Positions 50,691 through 59,444 of a DNA stretch of 64,000 nucleotides are shown here, in pieces (within the stretch, counting starts at the first letter, position 1; every line of letters begins with the position of its first letter). The stretch comes from CAVTWS01 sp963732655 (GTDB lineage: Bacteria; Actinomycetota; Acidimicrobiia; Acidimicrobiales; SHLQ01): the NCBI GenBank assembly GCA_963732655.1, contig CAVTAI010000005.1:310001-374000 (forward strand), read 5' to 3'. The position numbers and the translations under genes were made by a program. Under the pieces are notes generated by a model that saw only the letters and a program-made list of their open reading frames with translations, was not told where the DNA came from and ran no database searches.

Positions 50691-51954
50691 GCTGCTCGTG
50701 AACGTCGACCGGGGTTGGTACGCGGTCGATCCTCATGTGCGCGGGTATCACTCGAGCCCCAACGGGCCCGGCTGGGAGCAGGTCGTCCAGTACGCCCGTG
50801 CTGCGGGTCTCGACGCCATTGCGATCGCCGAGATCGGCACCGACGAACACTGGCGAGAGCTCGGCCCGGTGCAGGCGGACGCGTCGGATCTGCTGCTCTG
50901 GCCCGCCCGGGAGATCGCCTCGTGGGCCGGGCGTGCGGTCGTCCTCGGCGAGACCCCCTCGACGGTCGCTTACCGGGTCGGGCCGCTGGGTGAGGGCTTC
51001 GCCCAGATCCAAGCCGATGTCACTGCGGATGGAGCGCTGTTCGCCGTCAGCCAACCCGCGGCGGCCCCCACGCTGGCCGGGGTTCCGTGCGCCGGCTGTT
51101 CGTTCACGGCATGGAGCGAACTCGACCTCGACCGGGTGCACCTCGTCGAAGTGGTGACCGGCAGCGCCCAGCTCGAACAGCTCGCCGGGACGATCGCGGA
51201 TCCCGATGTCGGACCCAGCATCGCCGCCTGGGAAAGCCTGTTGCAGCAGGGTCACCGAGCGGTCGCCATCGGTGGTTCCGATGACGGCGTGGGAACCCGG
51301 TACGGGGTGAGCCGAACCCAGGTGCTGGCCGACGGCCTGGGGGTCGCCCCGCTGCGAGCGGCCCTGCTGGCCGGCCATGCGTATGTGCAAGGTGTGGGCA
51401 GCGTCAGCCCCACCGCCGACCTCACGGTGACCACGCCTTCCGGTGTCACTGCGACGTTCGGCGACACCGTGGTCGAGCCGACCGCCGAGCTGGCCCTCAC
51501 CCTCCGTGGTGCCCTAGGCCAGGTGCTGGTGATCCGGCGCAATGGCGTCGATCTCGAGCAGGTTGTGATCGATGCCGATCCATTCGTGTACGGCGTCTCG
51601 GCGGTCCGTGTGGAGGGGGAAGGCCCGCTCGGCACGTTCTACGGGTTCGAGGTACGGGCCACGACGGGCCCGGATTCCGTGCGGACGCTCGTGGCCAACC
51701 CGGTGTTCCTCGCCGATCAACCTCCGCCGGACCCGCCGGCCCCGCCGTCGACCATCGCCGTCCCGGCGCCCGACTTGGCACCCGAAGATGCCGCGAGCCC
51801 CGACGCCCTCGGTTCCCCGACGCTCGACGCTCCGGGAGGGGGCTCCGATGGAGGAGGTGCCGCTCCGGCGCTCGTCGGCATGGCCGTGGGCGTCGTGATC
51901 GTCGGCATGGCCTGGGTCTGGGGCGGGCGGCGGCGACCTGTGAGCGGCCCGTAG
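50680..51954 (+). CDS. PHP/CehA-McbA-like domain, C-terminal part of the frameshifted gene
   Basis: Metallohydrolase-like domain of about 420 residues (WYAVDPHVRGYHSSPNGPGW, then YARAAGLDAIAIAEIGTDEH, GGSDDGVGTRYG), which resembles CehA/McbA proteins. The usual TDH motif after the first strand is replaced by AEI, so the metal site seems degenerate. A beta domain, a proline-rich linker and a C-terminal membrane anchor (ALVGMAVGVVIVGMAWVW) with Arg stop-transfer follow. The lasso cluster begins 75 bases downstream, but a functional link is not shown. Confidence 0.7.
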   Translation: MDRELLVNVDRGWYAVDPHVRGYHSSPNGPGWEQVVQYARAAGLDAIAIAEIGTDEHWRELGPVQADASDLLLWPAREIASWAGRAVVLGETPSTVAYRVGPLGEGFAQIQADVTADGALFAVSQPAAAPTLAGVPCAGCSFTAWSELDLDRVHLVEVVTGSAQLEQLAGTIADPDVGPSIAAWESLLQQGHRAVAIGGSDDGVGTRYGVSRTQVLADGLGVAPLRAALLAGHAYVQGVGSVSPTADLTVTTPSGVTATFGDTVVEPTAELALTLRGALGQVLVIRRNGVDLEQVVIDADPFVYGVSAVRVEGEGPLGTFYGFEVRATTGPDSVRTLVANPVFLADQPPPDPPAPPSTIAVPAPDLAPEDAASPDALGSPTLDAPGGGSDGGGAAPALVGMAVGVVIVGMAWVWGGRRRPVSGP

Positions 51955-52028
51955 GCTTACACTGCCGACCGACATCGATACCTGTGTGCTGACGCACGAC
52001 GACACCTGTGCAAAGGCTGGAGAAACCT

Positions 52029-52331
52029 ATGGAACCTCATTCGACCGGCAGATTGCCTGAGGTGGTGAAGGTTCCTGACCACGTGTTGTTCCGGCGGCTC
52101 GGCGACGAGACCGTCCTCCTGAACCTCGATACCGAGACGTATTTCGCGCTCGACGGCGTTGGCTCGCGCCTGTTCGAGCTCCTCAGCAGCGACGGGAAGG
52201 TCGGCCCTGCGGTCGAGGCGCTCGTCTCCGAGTACGACGTCGCACGGCCCGAGCTGGTCGATGATCTGACCGACCTCTTCAGCGAACTGGCCGCCGCTGG
52301 ACTCGTTGACACGGGCGGCGACGTCGCTTGA
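52029..52331 (+). CDS. Lasso peptide B1 protein (PqqD-like RiPP recognition element)
   Basis: A 100-residue winged-helix RRE protein. In lasso systems it binds the leader of the precursor and brings it to the protease B2. The family pattern is visible: VPDHVLFRRLGDETVLLNLD, TETYFALDGVGSRLFELLSS, then AVEALVSEYDVARPELVDDL and FSELAAAGLVD. The ATG at 52029 follows GGAG with a suitable spacer, and its stop (TGA) overlaps the B2 ATG. It is the first gene of the cluster B1-B2-C-A. The 74 bases upstream should hold the promoter. Confidence 0.93.
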   Translation: MEPHSTGRLPEVVKVPDHVLFRRLGDETVLLNLDTETYFALDGVGSRLFELLSSDGKVGPAVEALVSEYDVARPELVDDLTDLFSELAAAGLVDTGGDVA

Positions 52332-52786
52332 TGATCCCCTCACTCGTGGCCTCATGGCGACGGCTCGGCGGACGTGAGCGGGCGGAGGTGGTGCGCTCGG
52401 CCGTGAGCCTCTTGATGGTCGGCGGCCTCCTGCACGCCGGAGGTCTCAGGCATGCCTCCTCGATCCTGGACCGCTTTCCGTCGGGGAGGCCGAGACGCGG
52501 AGCCGACATCGTGGAGGTCGTCCGGTCGGTGGAGCGAGCGACGCGTGTGGTCCCAGCTCGTTGTCTCACCCGCTCGGTCACCACCTGGTGGCTCCTGGCG
52601 CGGCGAGGCGTTCGGAGCGAGGTCGTCCTCGGCGTGGCCAATGATCGCCGAGCCGTCGTGAAGGCGCATGCATGGCTCGAGGTGGACGGTCGGGTGGTGA
52701 ACGACGCACCCGACGTCCGGGAACACTTCGCCGTCCTGCCGGCAGCCCATCAACGGGTGCGGCGTCTGGTGGCACCGGGCCGCTGA
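52331..52786 (+). CDS. Lasso peptide B2 protein (transglutaminase-like leader protease)
   Basis: Cysteine peptidase of 151 residues that removes the leader peptide. The Cys-His-Asp triad is visible: Cys78 in VPARCLTRS, His113 in KAHAWLEVDG and Asp near 125 in RVVNDAPDV, with the family segment WWLLARRGVRSEVVLGVAND between. Start and stop overlap its neighbours (TGATG on both sides), so B1, B2 and C are tightly coupled. The size is normal for separate B2 proteins. Confidence 0.93.
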   Translation: MIPSLVASWRRLGGRERAEVVRSAVSLLMVGGLLHAGGLRHASSILDRFPSGRPRRGADIVEVVRSVERATRVVPARCLTRSVTTWWLLARRGVRSEVVLGVANDRRAVVKAHAWLEVDGRVVNDAPDVREHFAVLPAAHQRVRRLVAPGR

Positions 52787-54450
52787 TGGAGTGGTCGATC
52801 GACGTTCGGTGGGATGACCCCGCCCTACGAGCTCCCGTGGAGGTCGTCGGAGCGATCATGCTCGCCGAGCGCGAGAGTCTCGCCCGCCGCCTCGGCCTCC
52901 CGCCCGATTCGTCTGACCACGATGTGGTCGCGTCCGCCTACCGCCGGTGGGGCGACGCTCTAGTAGATCGACTACGCGGCGAGTTCGCCTTCGCGATCGT
53001 CGACCGCACTCGGCGCCGAGTGCTGCTCGTGCGGGACCACCTCGGAGTGCGACCCCTGCTGTATCGGCCGGTGTCGGGCGGACTCCTGGCCTCGTGCGGT
53101 ATGCCCCCGCTGCTGGCTGCCCCCTGGGGTCGACCGGAGGTCGACGAGACCTACGTCGCCCACTATCTGGCCGGAATGCCCCAGCACGACGGGAGTGTGT
53201 ATCAGGGCATCCACCGGGTGCCGGCCGGCTGCGCCGTGGTCGTGGGCGAGGGGCGCGTTCTTCTGTCCCGATACTGGCGGCCGGATCTGCGACCGACCTC
53301 TCTGTCGATCGCCGACGCCGCGGAGGCATTGCGTGAAGGTCTGGAACGGGCGATGGTCTGGCGTCTCGCCCGGGGCGCTTGTGCCGTGACGCTGAGCGGC
53401 GGTCTGGATTCCACGACCGTGTATGGCATGGGCCGTTCCCTCGGGGCCGACCTGACGCCCTACAGCCTGTCGTTCCCCGGCTGGTCCTGTGATGAGACCG
53501 CCTTCATCGAGTCGGCGACCGCGATGTATGGCGACGAGGCGAGACTGATCGATGGCCCAGGCACGTCGGTCCATGACTTCATCGGCCAGGCCCGGCGGGA
53601 CGAGGACATACCGTGCGCGGGCGATGCCGGCTGTTACTCAGCCTTGTTGGCGACGGCCGCTCGGGATGGTCGACAGTTGATCCTCACCGGATTCGGCGGC
53701 GACACCGTGTTCTGCGGTTTCGGGATGACCGCGGTCGATCTGGCTCGCCGCGGTCACTTCGCCCGGGCCCGGCGGGCGCGAGGCCGGGGCGAGACCGACA
53801 TGGTGCTGGCCCGCTCGGTGGCCCGATTTGTCGCTGAGTCGGGCCGCTTCGCCGGGTTGCTGGAACGCCGACGTTGGCGAGCGAGACGTTCCGGCTCCTG
53901 CATGGCGGCGACCCTGGCGGATCGGGTGGATCGGCCGCCGACGCGATTCCTGACCCGCGCCAGGCTCCCGTCGATCGCCGCCCGGGCCGCTGACCTGACG
54001 GCATCGGAGACCGGCTGGACCAATGAGGCGTTTGATCGCCTTGCCCGCCGGGTCGGCCTCACCGCGACGCATCCGCTCCTCGACCTCGGGGTGGTTGACG
54101 TCGCGCTTCGTCTTCCCGACGCGTGGTTCCAGACGATCCCAAGCGGAGGGGGCCGAGACCTTCGCGGCCTTCACCGTCGTGCGTTCGGTGGGCTGTTGCC
54201 ACGGATCGTCCAGGACCGGCGGACCAAGGCGGAGTTCACGGACGTTTACCATGTCGTGATGGCGCAACTGCTCGCCGACCACGGTCGGGGTGACCGGACA
54301 AATGGGCCCGAGGACGCCTGGATCGACATCGATCGCGTGGTCGGAGAGACCGGTCGAATCCTGCAGACTCGAAGTTCGCTTTGGCCGGTGTGGCTGGCTT
54401 GGACCGTCAGAAGCTGGGGTCAGGCGATCGGTGGTGAGCGTGCCTCGTGA
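52786..54450 (+). CDS. Lasso peptide cyclase (asparagine-synthetase-like, C protein)
   Basis: ATP-dependent isopeptide cyclase of 554 residues that adenylates the side chain of the ring Asp/Glu and joins it to the new N-terminus. The N-terminal glutaminase-like domain has RGEFAFAIVDRTRRRVLLVRDHLG but lacks the Cys2 nucleophile (it begins MEWSI), as expected in cyclases. The C-terminal domain has the ATP-pyrophosphatase loop SGGLDST (204-210), LTGFGGDTVFCG and VQDRRTKAEF. The start overlaps the B2 stop. Confidence 0.93.
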   Translation: MEWSIDVRWDDPALRAPVEVVGAIMLAERESLARRLGLPPDSSDHDVVASAYRRWGDALVDRLRGEFAFAIVDRTRRRVLLVRDHLGVRPLLYRPVSGGLLASCGMPPLLAAPWGRPEVDETYVAHYLAGMPQHDGSVYQGIHRVPAGCAVVVGEGRVLLSRYWRPDLRPTSLSIADAAEALREGLERAMVWRLARGACAVTLSGGLDSTTVYGMGRSLGADLTPYSLSFPGWSCDETAFIESATAMYGDEARLIDGPGTSVHDFIGQARRDEDIPCAGDAGCYSALLATAARDGRQLILTGFGGDTVFCGFGMTAVDLARRGHFARARRARGRGETDMVLARSVARFVAESGRFAGLLERRRWRARRSGSCMAATLADRVDRPPTRFLTRARLPSIAARAADLTASETGWTNEAFDRLARRVGLTATHPLLDLGVVDVALRLPDAWFQTIPSGGGRDLRGLHRRAFGGLLPRIVQDRRTKAEFTDVYHVVMAQLLADHGRGDRTNGPEDAWIDIDRVVGETGRILQTRSSLWPVWLAWTVRSWGQAIGGERAS

Positions 54451-54469
54451 GCATCATCCGAGGCATGCG

Positions 54470-54631
54470 ATGCTATCGTTTCCAATTGTGGAGAGACATT
54501 CTGTAGGCGCGTCAAAGCCGTATGAACCACCAAGACTGCGGATGCTGGGGTCGTTGATCGATGTGACCGGCGGAAACATCAAGGGCAGCGTCCTTGACGG
54601 TGGTGGCACGATGCTGATGAGCGGCGCCTGA
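54470..54631 (+). CDS. Lasso peptide precursor (A)
   Basis: A 53-residue peptide. Its ATG at 54470 has GAGG (54460-54463) with a six-base spacer and is 20 bases after the cyclase stop. Leader residues 1-34 contain YEPPRLRMLGSLIDVTG, which fits the consensus YxxPxLxxxG and Thr at the penultimate leader position exactly (Tyr18, Pro21, Leu23, Gly27, Thr33). The core is GNIKGSVLDGGGTMLMSGA (residues 35-53): Gly1 and Asp9 give a nine-residue macrolactam ring, leaving a ten-residue tail. The base composition around the gene is noticeably less GC-rich than its neighbours. Confidence 0.92.
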   Translation: MLSFPIVERHSVGASKPYEPPRLRMLGSLIDVTGGNIKGSVLDGGGTMLMSGA

Positions 54632-54680
54632 TGCTGGTCTGCGTGAGTTCTGTTCGGCATGAGCGCCGTACACACGGCAG

Positions 54681-55845
54681 ATGACCCACGGGGAACTCGA
54701 GGAGCACGCCGGCTACCTGGGTGACCAACGTCGAAACGAGGGTTTCGAATCCGCACTTCGCGCCGTGGTTCGATCCGGCGACGTCGTGCTCGATCTGGGC
54801 GCCGGGACGGGCCTGCTCGGAGCCATGGCGCTTCGAGCAGGAGCCGGTCGGGTCCACGCAGTCGACGGTGGTCCGATCCTGGACCTTGCCATGGAGGCGG
54901 CACGTCGGGACGGTCGTGCCGATCAGGTAAGGCCGACGCGGCGCCACTCCACTGAGATCGATCTGCCCGAGCCGGTCGACCTCGTAGTCGCGGACCAGTT
55001 GGGTGGCTTCGCCCACGATGCCGGGGTACTGCAGTGGTTCGCCGACGCTCGACGCCGACTGGCCCAACCCGATGCCCGTTTCGTGCCGTCGCACATCCGG
55101 TTGATGGCCTCCCCGGTCGAGCACCTCGGGATCCGGGACGCGGGTCGAAAGGTGGCGTGCCAAGCCACAGGGCATGGACCTGTCGGTGTTCGCGGAGCTC
55201 GCGGCCCATACGCCGATGCGATTCGCCGACCCGCGAGGGGACGACACATTTGTCGACCTGGCCGCAGCCGGCCGAGCTGTGCCGTGTCGAGTCCAGTGAC
55301 GACAGCCCCATCCGGTCGGCAGTCCGGTACTCGGTCAGCCAACCCGGAAGGCTCGACGGTCTACTGGGCTGGTTCGTGGCCGAGCTGGCGCCGGGTGTCG
55401 AGGTCACCAACGACCCTCATGATCCCTATGCCTTCATCCGTTGGCACAACGGCTATGCGTTCGATCCGCCTGTAGTCGTCTCGGTGGGCGCCGTCATCGA
55501 CGTCGAGCTCGACCTGCGTCCCACGACGGGAATGTTGAACTGGTCGGTCACCGTCGAGAGGACGGCAAGGTCGAGCGCCGTCGTCATTCTGGATTCCTCG
55601 GCACATTCGAATCGGCCGCCGATCTGCGATCGAGAGCCATGGATCGCCCGGTCGACGGGCTCGGGGCGCTCGCGGCGGTGCTGGAGGAACTCAGCGACAT
55701 CGTCGAGGGTCGACCACTCGGGGGAGTCGTCGCAGGGAACTCGTCGAACGGTTCCCGGAACGATTCCGTTCTGAAGCGCACGCCACTCGGGTGCTGCTGA
55801 AACTCGAGGAGTTGGGACGAGGCCTCGGCGTCGTGAAATCTGGTG
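54681..55845 (+). CDS. Lasso-associated SAM methyltransferase (PRMT-like), frame disrupted
   Basis: Class I methyltransferase beginning MTHGELEEHAGYLGDQRRNE, with SAM motif VVLDLGAGTGLLGAMALRAG and DLVVADQLGGFAHDAGVLQW, close in pattern to protein-arginine-type methyltransferases. The frame changes three times: one extra G in the run at 55142-55144, one missing G near 55560 and one missing G near 55740. Corrected, it continues GMDLSVFAELAAHTPMRFAD, WFVAELAPGVEVTNDPHDPY, and a C-terminal part FLGTFESAADL, LAAVLEELSDIVEGRPLGG and ELVERFPERFRSEAHATRVL. All shifts are in G runs, so they look like errors. The role (tailoring the lasso peptide) is inferred from position. The true 3' end is uncertain. 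Confidence 0.65.
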
Positions 55846-55862
55846 GTGAACGACGGTCCACG

Positions 55863-56715
55863 ATGATCCATGGCCTGGTCGTGGACTCTGACCTACCCCT
55901 TCCGGGCGCGCCCACCAGGAATGCCGCCGACATCGCCTGTCATCGTGACGACACCTTGTGGCTGGATGAGGGCGACTACGTCCTGACCATTCAGCGCGGC
56001 GGTGGGCGCGCCCTCCTTCGTTACGGCAACCTGGCGGTGGTGTCGATCGCCGAGGATGGCGCGGACATCTCGTATCGGCGACTCGACGCCGAGGACGAGG
56101 CGCTGATTCATGTCGTGGTCGACCATGCGGTGCCGCGAGCCATCGTGGCGAAGGGTGATGTCGTGCTTCACGCCGGGGCCATCGTGCGTGCCGACGGGTG
56201 GGCGACCGTGGTCGTGGGGCCGTCCGGCGCCGGGAAGTCGACGATGACGGCGGGAGCGAGCCATCGAGCCGGCATCGGGCACCTCGCCGACGACTCGTTG
56301 CGGCTGGCCCGCCGTGAGGGCCGGATCGTCGCCCATGTGGCCGGTACCGGAGCACGGCTGAACTCTGACTCGCGGCTCGGCACCGGATGGGCGGACGGCG
56401 AGGGACAGGACTCCAAGCGGCGCATTGCCCTCACCGCTCCTCTCCCCCCGGATGCCGTCGTCGAGGTGGGACGAGTCGTCATCCTCGATCCGCAGGCGAC
56501 GGCGTCGGCACCTCGGCGTGTTCCCATGCGCGTCGTCGGACGCTCTGACCACCCTGCTAGGGAACCGGTTCGGACTCGGACCTCCGACGGTTATCGACCC
56601 GGACAACGACTTCGCCCTCGTCGCTGAGCTGATTGCACAGGCCGAGACCTACACCCTCCACTATGCCCACGATTTCGATCAGCTCGATGCCCTCGTGGAC
56701 CTCCTCATCCGATGA
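55863..56715 (+). CDS. HprK-like serine kinase of the lasso cluster, frame disrupted
   Basis: ATP-dependent kinase of about 283 residues in the HPr-kinase fold, with P-loop GPSGAGKST at 119-127 and the next strand ADDSLRLARREGRIV. HprK-like kinases phosphorylate the C-terminal serine of some lasso precursors (paeninodin type). One extra G near 56549 breaks the frame; corrected, it ends with ALTTLLGNRFGLGPPTVIDP and QLDALVDLLIR. The ATG at 55863 is adopted. It ends 3 bases before the convergent UbiB stop. Ser17 in the core could be a target, but it is not the last residue. Confidence 0.7.
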
Positions 56716-56717
56716 CC

Positions 56718-58235
56718 TCAGGTGCCGTCTCGTAGCCGGCGGGTGATGAGCTCGCGGCGGGCCCGTAGCTCCCGGTAGGTGAACGAGTCCCTCGTTCGGT
56801 CGACACCAAAAGCGTCTTTCACGCTGTCGAGATCGACCTGGTACTCGGTGGGGTCCATGCCGATCTCCGCGGCGATCGAGGCGCCGTGGGTGGTGGCGAA
56901 GTGCGTCGCCACGACCGCCACCTCACCGATGAGGTCGAGGTCGGGTGCCAGCACGGCGATGGCGCCGTCGAGGAACACCAGGTTCTTGACGAACAGCATG
57001 AGCTCTTTGGGGAGGCGGGCCCCGTAACCCAGCAACCCCTTCACGACCCGCTGGATCTCGGCCACCATCTCGGCCTGGGTGAGGGTGGTCGGGTCGGCCG
57101 GCGGGCGGTCGAGTCCGAGGTCGGCGATCACCTCGTCGATGTCGGTGTCGGACGGCAGGGCGCCCAGCTCGCACAGGGCCTGGACCTGGCCACGCACGTC
57201 GCTCATGGTGCCCGAGATCATGAGCTTGAGGAACGCCTGGCGTTTGGCGGGGCTCAGCCGTCCGGTGATGCCGAAGTCGAGCAGGGCGATGCGTCCATCG
57301 GGCTGCACGAAGAGGTTGCCGCCGTGAAGGTCACCGTGGAAGACACCCTTGAGCAGGCAGCCTTCCATGAAGCCGATCATGCCGGCCCGGATGATCTCGT
57401 GGGTGTCGATGCCGGCGGCGCGGATCGCCTCGGCGTCGTCGAAGCGGAAACCGGAGAGCCGCTCCATGACCAGGACCCGAGGGGTGACGAGCCGGGGATG
57501 GGGACGGGGGACGACGTATCCCCGCTGGCCCAGCTCGGCCAGGGTGCGGGCGACATCGAGCATGTTGTCGGCTTCGAGCCGGAAGTCGAGCTCCTCCATG
57601 ATCGTCTCGGCGAAACCTGGACCAGGGCCGGCGGGTTGGCGAGCGCCGCGACCGGGATGCGACCGACCAGCCGCGGGCCGAGCCAGGCCATGACCGCGAG
57701 GTCCTTGGTGACGGGCTCGGCGATGCCCGGTCGTTGGACCTTCGACGACGACGTCGGTGCCATCGTGCAGCCGGGCCGCGTGCACCTGGGCGATCGAGGC
57801 GGCGGCGAGCGGCACGGGGTCGATCCAGGCGAAGACCGACTCCAGGCTCTGACCGAGATCGGCTTGGATCACCGAACGAACGGTGGAGAACGGCTCGGCG
57901 CGCACCTGGTCGCGGCACTTGGCGAACTCGGCGACCAGCGCCTCCGGGAAGAGCCCGGCGCCGGACGAGATGATCTGGCCGAGCTTGATGTAGGTGGGCC
58001 CGAGGCGCTCGGCGGCGTGGCGGAGCCGGCGGGAGATGTTCGCGCTGTGAGCGGTCCCCGCCGCGGCGCCGGGCCCTCAGCCGACCAGGGGCCGACCGCC
58101 CGTGTCGCCTCGGCCGCGACCCGGGCGAATCGGGCCAGCGGCGGCAGGCGCCGCGGCGTGAGGAGGTCAGGGATGCGGGCGACGACCTCGGCGCGCGAGC
58201 GCGGGGCATCCGTGACGCCACGGCAGGTCGTTCAT
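56718..58235 (-). CDS. ABC1/UbiB-type atypical kinase, several frame breaks
   Basis: ABC1 (UbiB/ADCK) family ATPase, about 505 residues when corrected. The intact C-terminal half shows FAETIMEELDFRLEADNMLD, VFHGDLHGGNLFVQPDGRI, LLDFGITGRL and FVKNLVFLDGAIAVLAP. Upstream in other frames are KVQRPGIAEPVTKDLAVMAW, the family KxGQ segment RLGPTYIKLGQIISSG and LTPRRLPPLARFARVAAEAT, back to an ATG at 58235 (MNDLPWRHG). Breaks lie near 57620, 57745, 58050 and 58180. The family supports quinone or lipid metabolism. Sequencing errors are the likeliest cause. Confidence 0.7.
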
Positions 58236-58304
58236 GTCGATCAGTCCACGGCGCGGTCTCGCTGAACGAGCGCCGATGGCCTGGTCGATCGGCGGAGCTC
58301 GATG

Positions 58305-59075
58305 TCACGTCTGAGCCAGCCCGGCCAGCACGTCGAGCACTCGGGTGGCCAGCTCGGGTCGGCAGATGAGGAGGTCGGGGAGGTACGGATCGGGGCGGTT
58401 GTACTGCAACGGAGACCCATCGATCCGTGAGCAGTGCAGCCCGGCCGCCAGGGCGACGGCGACGGGCGCACACGAGTCCCATTCGAACTGGCCGCCGTTG
58501 TGGACGTAGATGTCGACATCGACCCCGAACGATGGCCATGGCCTTCGCCCCGGCCGAGCCCATCTCGACGAGCACCCCGCCGAGCTGCTCGGCGACGGCG
58601 ACGGCCTCGGCCGGCGGACGGGTGCGGCTGACGACGACCCGTGGTGGGCCTCGGAACCGGTGTCATGGCGAGCGGGTGCCGCGGTCGACAACACCAGATC
58701 GAGGGCCGGCAGGGCGACGGCGCCGGCCACCGGCCGACCGTCGACCACGAGCGCGACGTGGACCGCCCAGTCGATGCGGGGCGGTTCGCTGAACTCCCGG
58801 GTGCCGTCGAGCGGGTCGACGATCCAGGTGCGGGCGGAGGTCAGCCGGGCATGGTCGTCCTTGACCTCCTCGGACAACACGGCGTCGTCGGGCCGCTGCT
58901 CGGCCAGGGCGGCCATGAGCAACTCGTTGGCCTGGCGGTCGCCCTCGGCCTTCAGCACCGCCGACGGAGCCTCCTCGGCGGCCAGACGAGCGCGGAGCTC
59001 CATCAGCAGCGAGCCGGCGCGGCCGGCCAGCTGCGCCGCCAGGTCATGATCTTCGGGGGTCACGGGGGTGTTCAT
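58305..59075 (-). CDS. Inositol-monophosphatase family (CysQ-like) enzyme, frame disturbed
   Basis: Mg-dependent phosphatase of about 256 residues. The metal motif is WIVDPLDGTREFSEP, the N-terminal part has SEEVKDD and the C-terminal part GGQFEWDSCAPVAVALAAG, which is the family's second motif. Between about 58530 and 58660 the frame changes twice and returns; the alternative frame there reads LVEMGSAGAKAMAIVRG, which belongs to the family. 3'(2'),5'-bisphosphate nucleotidase activity is likely but not certain. The start ATG is at 59075. Confidence 0.75.
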   Translation of the reverse strand: MNTPVTPEDHDLAAQLAGRAGSLLMELRARLAAEEAPSAVLKAEGDRQANELLMAALAEQRPDDAVLSEEVKDDHARLTSARTWIVDPLDGTREFSEPPRIDWAVHVALVVDGRPVAGAVALPALDLVLSTAAPARHDTGSEAHHGSSSAAPVRRPRPSPSPSSSAGCSSRWARPGRRPWPSFGVDVDIYVHNGGQFEWDSCAPVAVALAAGLHCSRIDGSPLQYNRPDPYLPDLLICRPELATRVLDVLAGLAQT

Positions 59076-59162
59076 GCCTTCGGTACGGTACCGGCGTCGG
59101 CCCGCCTCCGGCCGTCCCGGTGACAGTCCACCGGCCGCCGTGGGCGGCGGCCTCAACCGGGC

Positions 59163-59420
59163 TTACAGCGACGGTCCGTGGGGGTCACCCGCGGCCTCGT
59201 AACACGGGGCGTGGAAGTGCTCCACCCGGTCCCACCGGTTGTCGTGGTAGACGTTGCAGATCACCTGCATGTGCCGCAATCGCGCCTGGAACTTGATGCG
59301 GTCGCCGCAGTGAATGCATTCCACCATGTTTCCGGGCTCGACGATGCGGGTGACAGCCCGGCTGGTCCACTTCTTCGACTTGCGGGTTCGCGGTGCCGTC
59401 GCGGTTTCAGCCATGGACAT
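59163..59420 (-). CDS. Small conserved zinc-ribbon-like protein, function unknown
   Basis: An 85-residue basic protein. After a Lys/Arg-rich N-terminus it reads RIVEPGNMVECIHCGDRIKF, then HMQVICNVYHDNRWDRVEHF and HAPCYEAAGD. Two cysteines in CIHC, a third in VIC and HxxC near the end suggest one zinc site. I do not recognise a named family. ATGs at 59420 and 59414 are both possible. It is 25 bases upstream-adjacent to nothing on its strand but the phosphatase gene downstream. Confidence 0.65.
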   Translation of the reverse strand: MSMAETATAPRTRKSKKWTSRAVTRIVEPGNMVECIHCGDRIKFQARLRHMQVICNVYHDNRWDRVEHFHAPCYEAAGDPHGPSL

Positions 59421-59444
59421 CTTTCGGCTGAATCAAGCCACGAG

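Noticed and set aside
52029..52331. PQQ biosynthesis (PqqD)
   Set aside because: No pqqA, C or E genes nearby; the neighbours are lasso B2, cyclase and precursor, so it is the B1 protein.
52786..54450. Asparagine synthetase AsnB
   Set aside because: It lacks the Cys2 glutaminase nucleophile and lies between a B2 protease and a lasso precursor.
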